Origin: Bog-473 sp963754445
GTDB lineage: Bacteria; Actinomycetota; Acidimicrobiia; Acidimicrobiales; RAAP-2
NCBI GenBank assembly: GCA_963754445.1
Contig: CAVWFT010000003.1
Coordinates: 1-64,000, forward strand
Length of the DNA stretch: 64,000 bases
Direction: 5' to 3'
The notes under the pieces were generated by a model, which saw only the letters and a program-made list of their open reading frames with translations, did not search any database and was not told where the DNA came from. Positions 52,848-61,461 of this stretch are shown here, one piece after another. The first letter of the stretch is position 1. Every line of letters starts with the position of its first letter. Both the position numbers and the translations under genes were made by a program.

Positions 52848-53753
52848 TCAGCTGGCGAGCAGCTCCAGGCTCGGCTTGGCAGCGGGCTGACGGGTCACGA
52901 CCCGAGTGACGGTCGCTGTCCTGGTCATGACAGGCTCAGGCCGCACCGGTTCGGGGCGGTCGGCCAACTTCGACCGCAGCTGACGAAGCGCCTTGGTGTG
53001 GATCTGGCACACCCTGCTCTCCGTGACCCCGAGGAAGTCGCCGATCTCGGTCAGAGTCAAACCGTCGTAGTAGTACATCATGAGGACAGTCCGCTCGCGA
53101 TCGGGCATGGCATCGACAGCGGCGACGAGCGCCTCCTTCGACTCCTTGGCCTCGAAGGTGTCGACGGGTCCGTGCGACCGGTCCGGCAGCGTCTCGCCGA
53201 GTGTCGAACGCTCGGAGCGCTCCCCGCCGCGCAGCACTTCGTCCAGCGCCATCATTCCGACAGAGGAGATCTTTCGCAGGGCCTTGTGAAAGTCGTTGGA
53301 GCTCATCTCGAGCTCGCTCGCAACTTCAGTCTCGGTCGGGGTACGCCGAAGGGTCGACTCCAAGTGCGAGAAGGCTTGCTCGACAGCACGAGCTTTGGTG
53401 CGAACCGAGCGTGGCACCCAGTCGATCGATCGCAGCTCGTCGATGATGGCGCCCTTGATGCGAGGGATGGCGTACGTCTCGAAACGCAGGTTGCGATCGG
53501 GCTCGAAGCGCTCGATGGCGTCGATCAGGCCGATGATGCCGTAGCTGACCAGATCCTCCTCGTCGAAGTGACGAGGCAAACCGGACAGGACGCGTCCGGC
53601 CACATACTTCACGAACGGCGAGTAGAAGATGATCAGTTGGTTGCGCAGATCGGTTGAACCGGTCGCCTTGAACTCCAACCAAAGACTGTCGATCCCACTC
53701 TCGATCGGCTCTTGCGCCGTTGCCGTCCGGGTCTGACGCTGCGTCGATCCCAC
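52848..53753 (-). CDS. FliA/WhiG-type RNA polymerase sigma factor
   Basis: Regions 2, 3 and 4 are complete: FDEEDLVSYGIIGLIDAIERF and RNLRFETYAIPRIKGAIIDELRSIDWVPRSVR (region 2), SSNDFHKALRKI (region 3), and DRERTVLMMYYYDGLTLTEIGDFLGVTESRVCQIHTKALRQL (region 4). This is the pattern of sigma-28, which controls flagella and chemotaxis or, in Streptomyces, sporulation (WhiG). A basic/Thr-rich tail of about 35 residues follows region 4. GTG at 53753 with an AGGGGG site. Beside the chemotaxis genes it probably transcribes them. Confidence 0.93.
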   Translation of the reverse strand: MGSTQRQTRTATAQEPIESGIDSLWLEFKATGSTDLRNQLIIFYSPFVKYVAGRVLSGLPRHFDEEDLVSYGIIGLIDAIERFEPDRNLRFETYAIPRIKGAIIDELRSIDWVPRSVRTKARAVEQAFSHLESTLRRTPTETEVASELEMSSNDFHKALRKISSVGMMALDEVLRGGERSERSTLGETLPDRSHGPVDTFEAKESKEALVAAVDAMPDRERTVLMMYYYDGLTLTEIGDFLGVTESRVCQIHTKALRQLRSKLADRPEPVRPEPVMTRTATVTRVVTRQPAAKPSLELLAS

Positions 53754-53771
53754 TTGTGAATCCCCCTCACT

Positions 53772-53817
53772 GGCATCATCCGACTGATGCCCTCATTGGC
53801 ACCGTCCGACTGGTGCC
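53772..53817 (-). promoter_or_regulatory. Two tandem hairpins in the sigma factor leader
   Basis: Two copies of the same hairpin, 26 bases apart: GGCATCA-TCCGAC-TGATGCC (53772-53791) and GGCACC-GTCCGACT-GGTGCC (53798-53817). The stems differ by compensatory changes (AT pairs to GC) while the loop core TCCGAC is kept; on the transcribed strand the loop reads GUCGGA. The nearer copy is 18 bases from the GTG start and close to the ribosome-binding site, so an RNA-level control is likely. Confidence 0.6.
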
Positions 53818-53841
53818 ATCCCCTCTCGAGGCCTCTTAGTT

Positions 53842-53866
53842 TGAACATGCCGTCAAGGCTTGTTCA
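53842..53866. promoter_or_regulatory. 25-bp palindrome upstream of the sigma factor gene
   Basis: TGAACATGCC and GGCTTGTTCA are inverted with one mismatch and a five-base spacer. On the minus strand the spacer region contains TTGACG, a good -35 element. Candidate operator overlapping the sigma gene promoter, 89 bases from the start codon. Confidence 0.45.
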
Positions 53867-54305
53867 GGAGTAACAACCACTCTATTTCCACGCGTACTTG
53901 CAGGTAGGTGGCCTGTTGGTTGTTAGTCGGTTGCAAGGGTGATGAAACGACCGGATCTCAACGTTTCGGCGCCACCGAGGACGCCTCACGCCGCACTCGC
54001 GCTCACGAAAGCGGCAACGGAAGGCCCGCAACGACATGCGGGTAGCAACACGCCTTCGAAGTCAGACCCTGCTGCACTACGCCACGAGCAACACGCTTTG
54101 GCGATTGCGAAGAAGTCGTCGGCTCGGCTCAACCAGACCTTGACCAACTTGTCTTGCTGTTGCTCGATCCAGATGGATCGACGGCGGCGTTATGGGTTTG
54201 CGAGGCTGATTCGCGCTGCACCGACCTACGCCCGAAAGGCCGTGCCGGCGTGTCGAGCGAACGGATTCGGACCACGCAGCGAAAAGAACCTCAGTTGCAG
54301 GGTTG

Positions 54306-54351
54306 CCGGAGTGCAGAGGTCGAGAGATCCGGAGTGCAGAGGTCGAGAGAT
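54306..54351. repeat. Perfect 23-bp tandem duplication
   Basis: CCGGAGTGCAGAGGTCGAGA plus GAT occurs twice back to back without mismatch (54306-54328, 54329-54351). Recent origin by slippage or use as paired binding sites are both possible. Confidence 0.8.
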
Positions 54352-54461
54352 TCAGAGACGTGGGGCAAGGAGGTCAGTCCGGCGCACGAGCCGGGACGGC
54401 TGCGAGCAATTCGGACTGCGATCAATTCGGATCAGCCTTGATTGTCCGATCGTGGAGGGAA

Positions 54462-54531
54462 GGTTGACCTGATCCGTTGAGGGACGGTTGACCTGATCCG
54501 TTGAGGGGCGGCCCGATCCGTTGAGGGGCGG
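54462..54531. repeat. Tandem repeat of GATCCGTTGAGGGG
   Basis: Two 24-base units beginning GGTTGACCTGATCCGTTGAG and a third, shorter copy of the core GATCCGTTGAGGGG, about 220 bases before the receptor start. Could bind a regulator of the receptor operon. Confidence 0.7.
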
Positions 54532-54752
54532 CGATCCCGAGTTTGCAATCGGGGTGGCCAGTACTCAGGAGGTGATTCGGAGTACTCCGTCGCTTGGTAC
54601 TCGTCGCGAGTGGTGCATTCCCTCAAGGTCCTGCTCCGGGGGGCCGAAACTCGGAACGTGGGCCACACGATGCTTTCCCCTGCTCCGGCTGGGCGGCCCA
54701 CGCGCGACCGCAACGTCTGTTTCCGGAAGAACCGACGGTCCTAGCTCCTCTT

Positions 54753-57602
54753 ATGGGGGTCAGCCTCACCTTGAGCACCAACACCCACACGACAGCGGGG
54801 TCCCATACCAAAGCCTCGGTCAGTGGCTCGAGGGAGGGATCGAACGGGTCCCACGCTGCCGCGTTCGATGTCATGGCTCTGGACATGGTCGAGAACGCTC
54901 CCGCCAACCTCATGTATTGCGACTGCGATCTGGTGATTCGCTACATGAACCCCTCGTCGCTGGAGTCGCTGCGGCAGCTCGAGGCGGTCCTACCGGTCAA
55001 GGCCGATGACGTCGTCGGATCGAGCCTCGGAATCTTCCGGGGCAATGTCGAAGCGGGACCGCTCGAGCACCTGGACGTCGCCGCCCTGCCGGACCGGACC
55101 ACCATCCAGCTTGGTGAGGAGACGCTCGAGCTGCGATTCCGTGCCATCACCGATGCCTGGGGCGTGATCACCGGCGCGGTGACGACCTGGACGGTGATCA
55201 CGCAGCGTTCGCCATCCACCGACTCGCAGCTCGGATCGGCGGCCGACACGTTGGCCATCGCCCGGACGGTCGCCGCGCTGGCGGAGGCGACCACCTTCGA
55301 CGACGCCGTGCAGCGGGCACTGGACACCGTGCGCGAGGCCTTCGGTTGGGCCTATGGCGCCTTCTGGGAGTTCGACCGCGAGGCCGAAGTCCTGCGCTTC
55401 GTCCGCGATTCGGGCGAGCTCGGATCCGTGTTCCGCGAGGCGACGAAGGATGCAACTGCGTCTGAGGGTGTCGGCCTACCCGGACAGGCCTGGAGCACGC
55501 TCGACCTTTGGTTCGCTCCCGACGTCGGCGACATGGTCGATGATGTGCGGGCACAGCTGGCCAGCGCAGTCGGCGTGCAGTCAGGCGCCAGCTTCCCCAT
55601 CACCGTCAACGGCCATGTCCTCGGCGCCATGGAATTCTTCGCCTACGGCGCATGGAACTCCTCGACGGAACGACTGGCGACGTTGCGAAGCGCCGGCATC
55701 CAGGTGTCTCAGGCCATCGGTCGGATCAACGCCCAGGAGACGACCCAGCGCGTGGCCCAAGATGCCGAGGCCATCTCGCGCACCGTGTCGACCCTGGCCG
55801 AGGCGACGACATACGACGAGGCGGTGCAGTCCGCCCTCGAGGTGGTGCGCGAATCGTTCGGATGGGCCTACGGCTGCTACTGGGAAGTCGATCCCGAGGA
55901 CGAGGCCCTCCATTTCGCGTTCGAGTCCGGCGATGCAGGAGCCGTGTTCCACGAGGTATCGAGGACGGCGGTCTTCCGGGAGGGCGCAGGCATGCCGGGA
56001 CGGGCCTGGAAGACCCGTGACCTCGCTTTCACGGTCGACTTCAGCCTCACCGACTGCCTGCGAGCGCCGGCGGCCCAACTGGTCGGCGTGAAGTCAGGCG
56101 TGAGCTTCCCGATCATGGTCGACGATCAGGTACGGGGCGCCATGGAGTTCTTCTCCACCGAGACGATCGAGATGCGCCGGCAGCGTCTGGCCGCCTTGCG
56201 TGGCGTCGGGCTCCAGGTCTCGCAGACGCTCACCCGTATCAAGAATCGCGAGGAACAGCAGCGCGTGGCCGAGGACGCGCAGGCCGTCGTCGAGACCGTA
56301 TCGAGCCTGGCCACCGCCACGACATACGACCAGGCCGTACAGGTCGCACTCGATACCGTGCGAAGCACGTTCGGCTGGGCCTACAGCTCGTTCTGGAGGG
56401 TCAGCCCGGAGGACGGCTTCCTGCACTTCATCGCCGAATCGGGCAACTTGGGCCCTGATTTCCGGCAGGCGTCGATGGCCGCCTCGTTCCAGGAAGGCTC
56501 CGGGCTTGTCGGCAGAGCCTGGCAGAGCCGTGATCTCGTCTTCACCCGCGACATCGCCGAGACGAGCGACAGCGTGCTGGCGCCCGCAGCGCAACGAGCC
56601 GGTATGCAATCCGGCATCTGCTTTCCGATCACCATCGACGGCGCCGTCGTCGGCACGATGGACTTCTACTCCCCCGAAACCATGAACCCGTCCGCCGGTC
56701 GCCTGGTGGCGCTTCGCAAAGTCGGCACCCAGGTCTCCTTGACATTGGACCGGATCCAGAAGGGCGAAGCCCAGTTGGGGTCGGCCGAAGTGATGCGAGC
56801 GCTGCTGACGCGGATCACCGAGCATGCGACGTCTGTGGCCGGAGCATCAGAAGAGCTGACGGCAACGGCCTCCCAACTGAGCAGCGGCGCCGAAGCCACC
56901 TCGGTGCAGGCGGCCCAGGTGGCCAGTGCCAGCGAACAGATTGCGGCGAACATCGAGTCGATCGCCGGCAGCACCGAGGAGATGACGGCCTCGATCACGG
57001 AGATCGCCCGCAATGCGGCGGACGCCACGGCGGTGGGTCTGGAGGCGGTCCTCGAAGCCGAGCACACGAACGAGGCCGTGACGCAGCTCGGCATTTCCTC
57101 CGCCGATATCGGCAAGGTCATAAGGGTGATCACGTCGATCGCACAACAGACCAACCTCCTCGCGCTCAATGCGACCATCGAGGCGGCACGGGCCGGCGAA
57201 GCGGGGAAGGGTTTCGCCGTCGTCGCGCACGAGGTCAAGGAGCTTGCCAAGGAGACGGCGCGGGCGACCGAGGAGATCTCGACGATGATCGAGGCCATCC
57301 AGGACGACACGGCGAAATCCGTGGACGCCATCGGGCGCATCAGCCAGACCATCGGCCGGATCAACGACATCCAGACCACGATCGCCTCAGCCGTGGAGGA
57401 GCAGACGGCGACGACGAGCGAGATCGCCCGCAGCGTGTCCGAGGTCTCCAAGGGCACTATGCAGATCACCGAGAACATCACCGCAGCAGCCGAGATGGCC
57501 CGCCAGGGCGCATCGGGCGCATCGGATGCGCAACACGCGGCCACCGAACTCTCACAACTGGCCTCGGAGCTCCAACAGCTCGTCATCGACTGCGACGAGT
57601 AG
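54753..57602 (+). CDS. Soluble methyl-accepting chemotaxis protein: PAS-GAF-GAF-GAF-MCP signal
   Basis: No membrane helix is visible in the 949 residues, so it is a cytoplasmic receptor. A PAS-like start (MVENAPANLMYCDCDLVIRYMN) is followed by three similar GAF domains, each ending in a segment like SGASFPITVNGHVLGAMEFF (about residues 150-310, 330-490, 510-670). The signalling domain has the hairpin tip IRVITSIAQQTNLLALNATIEAARAGEAGKGFAVVAHEVKELA. Each GAF repeat contains a Trp-rich FGWAYGxxW segment. The ATG at 54753 is chosen over 54594 because the longer start reads through non-coding-like DNA. GAF repeats could bind cyclic nucleotides, haem or a small aromatic ligand. Confidence 0.93.
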   Translation: MGVSLTLSTNTHTTAGSHTKASVSGSREGSNGSHAAAFDVMALDMVENAPANLMYCDCDLVIRYMNPSSLESLRQLEAVLPVKADDVVGSSLGIFRGNVEAGPLEHLDVAALPDRTTIQLGEETLELRFRAITDAWGVITGAVTTWTVITQRSPSTDSQLGSAADTLAIARTVAALAEATTFDDAVQRALDTVREAFGWAYGAFWEFDREAEVLRFVRDSGELGSVFREATKDATASEGVGLPGQAWSTLDLWFAPDVGDMVDDVRAQLASAVGVQSGASFPITVNGHVLGAMEFFAYGAWNSSTERLATLRSAGIQVSQAIGRINAQETTQRVAQDAEAISRTVSTLAEATTYDEAVQSALEVVRESFGWAYGCYWEVDPEDEALHFAFESGDAGAVFHEVSRTAVFREGAGMPGRAWKTRDLAFTVDFSLTDCLRAPAAQLVGVKSGVSFPIMVDDQVRGAMEFFSTETIEMRRQRLAALRGVGLQVSQTLTRIKNREEQQRVAEDAQAVVETVSSLATATTYDQAVQVALDTVRSTFGWAYSSFWRVSPEDGFLHFIAESGNLGPDFRQASMAASFQEGSGLVGRAWQSRDLVFTRDIAETSDSVLAPAAQRAGMQSGICFPITIDGAVVGTMDFYSPETMNPSAGRLVALRKVGTQVSLTLDRIQKGEAQLGSAEVMRALLTRITEHATSVAGASEELTATASQLSSGAEATSVQAAQVASASEQIAANIESIAGSTEEMTASITEIARNAADATAVGLEAVLEAEHTNEAVTQLGISSADIGKVIRVITSIAQQTNLLALNATIEAARAGEAGKGFAVVAHEVKELAKETARATEEISTMIEAIQDDTAKSVDAIGRISQTIGRINDIQTTIASAVEEQTATTSEIARSVSEVSKGTMQITENITAAAEMARQGASGASDAQHAATELSQLASELQQLVIDCDE

Positions 57603-57651
57603 ATGACCATGGCTCTGACGCAGTTCGACACCCGGCCCCGACCACGCAGGG

Positions 57652-58371
57652 GTGATCACCGTGGTTGACGAGATCGTTCAGGAGTTCGTCATCGAGAGCG
57701 GGGAGAACCTCGACCAGCTGACCACAGATCTCGTGGCGCTCGAGCACGATCCGACCGATCCCGAAACGCTGTCCTCGATCTTCCGCGCCGTGCACACAAT
57801 CAAGGGGACGTGCGGCTTCCTCGGGTTCACGAAACTCGAGGCGGTGGCCCACGCGGGCGAGAACCTTCTCTCCCGGCTGCGCGACGGGGTGCTGGTGTGC
57901 ACCCCTGACACGACGACGGCACTGCTCGGCGCGGCAGATGCAATGCGCGAGATCCTGGGCCAGATCGAGCGGGACGAGACAGAGGGTGACGGCGACTACC
58001 GCGAGCTGACGACCCAGCTCGATGCGATGGCCGATGGGGCCGGGGGCGGGGCCGGAGCCGGGGGCGGGGCCGGGGGCGGGGCCGGAGCCGGGGGCGGGGC
58101 CGGGGTCGGGGCCGAGGCCGGGGACGAGGTCGGGGTCGGGGCCGAGGCCGGGGCCGGAGGACGACCCGAAGCACCGGGCGCGCGCCCCTGTCGCCGGTCC
58201 AGGGTCCGGCGGTCGAGCGTGGTCCAGCGGTCGAGGGTGGTCCGGCGGGCGGGATGGATGCCGCCGCGCCGAGTCCGGTGCAGGCCGGCGCGGCGAGCCA
58301 CCAGAAGAGCACCAAGAGCGGGCGGGACGATGAGAGCAACGACGGGGGGACAGAGAACGCGCCTTCCGTGA
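57652..58371 (+). CDS. cheA: CheA N-terminal part: HPt (P1) domain, frameshifted
   Basis: The first 125 residues are an HPt domain with phospho-acceptor His48 in AVHTIKGTCGFLG. After about residue 127 a Gly/Ala linker is encoded by the hexamer array. Beyond about base 58,176 the reading frame gives an Arg-rich sequence that looks wrong, while the +2 frame continues with a Pro/Ala linker and then the CheA core. The probable indel is at the palindrome GGGCGCGCGCCC (58176-58187). GTG at 57652 or 57661; the second has an AGGGG site. The shift either splits CheA or is a sequence error. Confidence 0.85.
   Translation: MITVVDEIVQEFVIESGENLDQLTTDLVALEHDPTDPETLSSIFRAVHTIKGTCGFLGFTKLEAVAHAGENLLSRLRDGVLVCTPDTTTALLGAADAMREILGQIERDETEGDGDYRELTTQLDAMADGAGGGAGAGGGAGGGAGAGGGAGVGAEAGDEVGVGAEAGAGGRPEAPGARPCRRSRVRRSSVVQRSRVVRRAGWMPPRRVRCRPARRATRRAPRAGGTMRATTGGQRTRLP
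58034..58165. repeat. GGGGCC/GGGGGC hexamer array in cheA
   Basis: About twenty six-base units, GGGGCC with GGGGGC and GGAGCC variants, encode a Gly/Ala linker between the HPt and dimerisation domains. Whole-unit changes keep the frame. The adjoining palindrome at 58176-58187 is the likely place of the frameshift. Confidence 0.8.
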
Positions 58372-60140
58372 TCGGCGGCGTCGACATGAACGTCCGGGTC
58401 GACGTCAAGCTGCTCGACCGTCTCATGAATCTCGTCGGCGAGCTCGTGCTCACGCGCAATCAGATGGTGGAGCTCACCCAGGCCGGCGACGACCTCGGTC
58501 CGATGGCCCAACGTCTCGACCTCATCACGGCCGAGCTGCAGGACGGCGTCATGAAGACCCGCATGCAGCCGATCAGCAACGTGTGGGCGACGTTTCCCCG
58601 GCTCGTGCGCGACCTGGCGCTCGCATGCGAGAAGAAGGTGCACCTCGAGATGGAGGGCAAGGAGACCGAGCTCGACCGGACCGTCATCGAGGCGATCAAG
58701 GATCCGCTGACGCATTTGATCCGCAACGCGGTGGATCACGGGATCGAGCGGCCGCTCGAGCGCGTCGCCAACGGGAAGCCGGCCGAGGGTCGGCTCACCG
58801 TGCGCGCGTTTCACGAGGGTGGGCACGTCAACGTCGAGGTGTCCGACGACGGCGGCGGCATCGACCTGGCCGCGGTGCGGCGCAAGGCGGTGGACAAGGG
58901 GCTGGTGAGTGCGTCGCAGGCCGAGTCGATGTCGGATGCCGACGCGTCCTCGCTCATCTTCGTGCCCGGGTTCTCGACGGCCGAGTCGGTCACGAACGTG
59001 TCGGGGCGGGGCGTGGGCATGGACGTGGTGCGGATCAACATCGAGAAGATCGGCGGGACGGTCGACGTCGTGACCCACCTGGGGACGGGGACGACCTTCT
59101 TGGTCCGGGTGCCTTTGACGCTGGCCATCATCCCTGCGCTCCTGGTCTCGTCCGGCGGGGAGCGCTACGCCATCCCGCAGGTGAGCCTGCTCGAGCTCGT
59201 GCGCTTCGATCGCTCGCAGACGGCGGGCTGCATCGACATGATCCAGGGGACGGCGACATGCCGGCTGCGGGGGGATCTGTTGCCACTGATCTCACTGGGC
59301 GAGCTGCTGGACGGCGGTGTCGGTGGCTACGTCGCTGGTGGTGGTCGTGACCTCATCGACGTGATCGTCATGCAGGCCGACGGGCGGCGGTTCGGCCTCG
59401 TTGTCGACGCCGTGCACGACACCGGAGAGATCGTGGTCAAGCCCCTGGGGCGACAGTTCTCCGGGCTGACCGCCTACGCGGGCGCCACCATCTTGGGTGA
59501 CGGCAGGGTGGCGCTCATCCTCGACGTGTTAGGACTGGCCGAACGGTCCGGGGTCCTGTCGACGGTGCGGGGTAGGGGCGTCCACGCCGAAGTTGCGGGG
59601 TTTATGGGCTCGGGTTCGGGACCGGGTTCGGGTTCGGGTTCGGGAGTTGAGGTCGGCGAGCCTGCTCCGGATGCGCGGACGCTGCTCGTACTGGGCGTGG
59701 GCGACGGCTCAGCACAGCGGGCTGCCTTGGCCCTCGACCGGGTCGTCCGGCTCGAGGAGTTCCCGCCCGATCGGGTGGAGCGGGTGGGCGACGTGGAGGT
59801 GGTGCAATACGGCGAGGGCACGATCTTGCCGCTGGTGCGCCTTTCGGGGGCCCTCGGGGTGCCGTCGACCAGGGTGGCCTCCTCGATCCTGCCTGTCGTG
59901 GTGATCCGGATGGACACGGGGACGTTCGGACTGGTGGTGGACGAGATCCTCGACATCGTCGATGGCGTCGATGGCGGCGATGGCGTCGGAGAGCACGGCT
60001 GGGGCCGGATTGTGGCGCCGAGCTCGAGGCTTGGCGTGGCCGGATCAGCTGTCGTTGCCGGGCGGGCCACCAGCATCCTCGACCTCGAGGCTCTCGCGGC
60101 CTCGCTGGACGGCTGCTTCGAGCTGGCGGTGGCCCGATGA
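58254..60140 (+). CDS. cheA: CheA histidine kinase core with two CheW-like domains
   Basis: Dimerisation helices (RVDVKLLDRLMNLVGELVLTRNQ) lead to the ATPase with the N box HLIRNAVDHGIERP, G1 SDDGGGIDLA and GRGVGMDVVR. A CheW-like domain (ALLVSSGGERYAIPQVSLLELV) follows, then a Gly/Ser linker from a GGGTTC repeat (59,609-59,644) and a second CheW-like domain (LLVLGVGDGSAQRAALALDRVVRLEEFP). Frame upstream of the ATG at 58254 is open and reads as a Pro/Ala linker back to about 58,180, so the true protein begins with the HPt part at 57652. The stop overlaps cheW (ATGA). Confidence 0.93.
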   Translation: MDAAAPSPVQAGAASHQKSTKSGRDDESNDGGTENAPSVIGGVDMNVRVDVKLLDRLMNLVGELVLTRNQMVELTQAGDDLGPMAQRLDLITAELQDGVMKTRMQPISNVWATFPRLVRDLALACEKKVHLEMEGKETELDRTVIEAIKDPLTHLIRNAVDHGIERPLERVANGKPAEGRLTVRAFHEGGHVNVEVSDDGGGIDLAAVRRKAVDKGLVSASQAESMSDADASSLIFVPGFSTAESVTNVSGRGVGMDVVRINIEKIGGTVDVVTHLGTGTTFLVRVPLTLAIIPALLVSSGGERYAIPQVSLLELVRFDRSQTAGCIDMIQGTATCRLRGDLLPLISLGELLDGGVGGYVAGGGRDLIDVIVMQADGRRFGLVVDAVHDTGEIVVKPLGRQFSGLTAYAGATILGDGRVALILDVLGLAERSGVLSTVRGRGVHAEVAGFMGSGSGPGSGSGSGVEVGEPAPDARTLLVLGVGDGSAQRAALALDRVVRLEEFPPDRVERVGDVEVVQYGEGTILPLVRLSGALGVPSTRVASSILPVVVIRMDTGTFGLVVDEILDIVDGVDGGDGVGEHGWGRIVAPSSRLGVAGSAVVAGRATSILDLEALAASLDGCFELAVAR

Positions 60141-60601
60141 CCGGTCACGTCGATCGGACGCAGTTCTGCACGTTCTTCGTCGACGACCTCTACTTCGGCG
60201 TCGATGTGCACCAGGTCCAGGAGGTCATTCGATTCCAGGAGATAACCCCGGTGCCGCTGGCCGCTCGCGCCGTCCGCGGGCTTATCAACCTACGCGGCAC
60301 GATCCTGCCGGCCATCGACATGCGTCGGCAGCTGGGGTTGCCCAACCGCGAGAGTGACGATGGCCATGCACCCTTGAATGTGGTTCTCGATCTTCCCGGC
60401 GGCCTGGTCAGTCTGCTGGTCGACGAGATCGGCGACGTCGTCGATGTGGACCCCGAGATGTACGAACCGCGCCCCGAGACGGTGCGTGGCCCAGCGCTGC
60501 GGCTGGTGAATTCGATCTACAAGCTGCCCGATCGGCTGCTCCTCGTGCTCGATACCGAGTACGCGGTCAGCGTCGACTGGGCCGAACTGGAAAGTGCGTA
60601 A
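60137..60601 (+). CDS. cheW: Chemotaxis coupling protein CheW
   Basis: Links receptors to CheA. Single CheW fold in 154 residues: CTFFVDDLYFGVDVHQVQEVIRFQEI, VRGLINLRGTILPAIDMRRQLGLP and the second beta-barrel half with LLVDEIGDVVDVD. ATG overlaps the cheA stop by four bases. The OmpR-type regulator gene starts six bases after its stop. Confidence 0.95.
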   Translation: MTGHVDRTQFCTFFVDDLYFGVDVHQVQEVIRFQEITPVPLAARAVRGLINLRGTILPAIDMRRQLGLPNRESDDGHAPLNVVLDLPGGLVSLLVDEIGDVVDVDPEMYEPRPETVRGPALRLVNSIYKLPDRLLLVLDTEYAVSVDWAELESA

Positions 60602-60606
60602 AAGAG

Positions 60607-61461
60607 ATGTTGGACGTCCCAGAAGGAAGCGGTGTGCGCCAGGCGGATGCGAGCGGCGGAACGGCTACGGCCGCCCGGGCGCAGGGGGCACTGCGCCCTC
60701 GAAGCCTGCACGCGGTGAGTGACACGGTCGGAGCCGTCAGCGCCTATTCAGGCCTCGACGGCGCGGGCAGCAGCCAGCGCACGATCCTGGTGGCCGAGGA
60801 CGACCACAGCTGTCGGTCGGCTCTCCATCATTACTTCGAGCGGAGCGGCTACAGGGTGACCGAGGCCGCCGACGGTCCGACGTCGCTGCGGGCCGTGTTC
60901 CAGCACTCGGCCGATCTGGTCATCTTGGACATGGGTCTCCCGGGAGTGGACGGGCCCGAGGTCCTGGCCAAGATCCGCCGTCACAGCGCGGTCCCAGTGA
61001 TCGTGTGCTCGGGCCGGGACTCCGAGGACGATCGGATCCGCATGCTCAACCTGGGCGCCGACGACTTCGTGGTCAAGCCCTTCTCCTTCGCCGAGCTCGA
61101 AGCCCGGGTCCGGGCGGTGCTGCGACGGGGCAGCAGCGAGCCGACCGTGACCCGCATGGAGCACGGTGCCTTGGTGGTGGATCGGGACACACGCACGGCG
61201 ATCATGAACGGGATCTCGATCCCGATGACCCGCAAGGAATTCGATCTCCTGGCCTTCATTTCGGCCTCGCCGGGACAGGTCTTCTCCCGCGAGGACCTCC
61301 TCGAGCGAGTCTGGGGTTCGACCGAGCAGTGGCAGGGCCGCTCGACGGTCACCGAGCACGTGCGCCGAGTGCGTTTGAAGATCGAGCCGGACCCGGACAA
61401 GCCGCGCTGGATCAAGACGGTCCGCGGCGTCGGTTACCGCTTCTGCATCCCCGAGGACTGA
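60607..61461 (+). CDS. OmpR/PhoB-type response regulator
   Basis: A receiver domain begins at about residue 57 after a low-complexity extension: acidic pocket VAEDDHS, phospho-acceptor in LVILDMGLPGVDG, Thr/Ser near VIVCSGRDSEDD and Lys in FVVKPFSFAE. The C-terminal winged helix (MTRKEFDLLAFISASPGQVFSREDLLERVWGS; STVTEHVRRVRLKI; RGVGYRF) is complete. 284 residues. Six bases after cheW, so it probably takes phosphate from CheA and turns chemosensory input into transcription. Close paralogue of the following regulator. Confidence 0.93.
   Translation: MLDVPEGSGVRQADASGGTATAARAQGALRPRSLHAVSDTVGAVSAYSGLDGAGSSQRTILVAEDDHSCRSALHHYFERSGYRVTEAADGPTSLRAVFQHSADLVILDMGLPGVDGPEVLAKIRRHSAVPVIVCSGRDSEDDRIRMLNLGADDFVVKPFSFAELEARVRAVLRRGSSEPTVTRMEHGALVVDRDTRTAIMNGISIPMTRKEFDLLAFISASPGQVFSREDLLERVWGSTEQWQGRSTVTEHVRRVRLKIEPDPDKPRWIKTVRGVGYRFCIPED

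Larger units (their letters stand above)
53754..54752. other. 1-kb noncoding region between the sigma factor and receptor genes
   Basis: Contains the leader hairpins and palindrome of the sigma gene, a spaced inverted repeat TAACAACC (53871-53878)/GGTTGTTA (53918-53925), and two repeat clusters at 54306-54351 and 54462-54531. The open frames within it lack domain signatures and change composition along their length, so I do not call them. It must also hold the receptor promoter. I could not place a convincing sigma-28 site. Confidence 0.6.

Noticed and set aside
53939..54472. 177-residue open frame upstream of the receptor gene
   Set aside because: Composition changes along its length, it spans the 23-bp duplication, and it has no domain or ribosome-binding site. 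Treated as noncoding.
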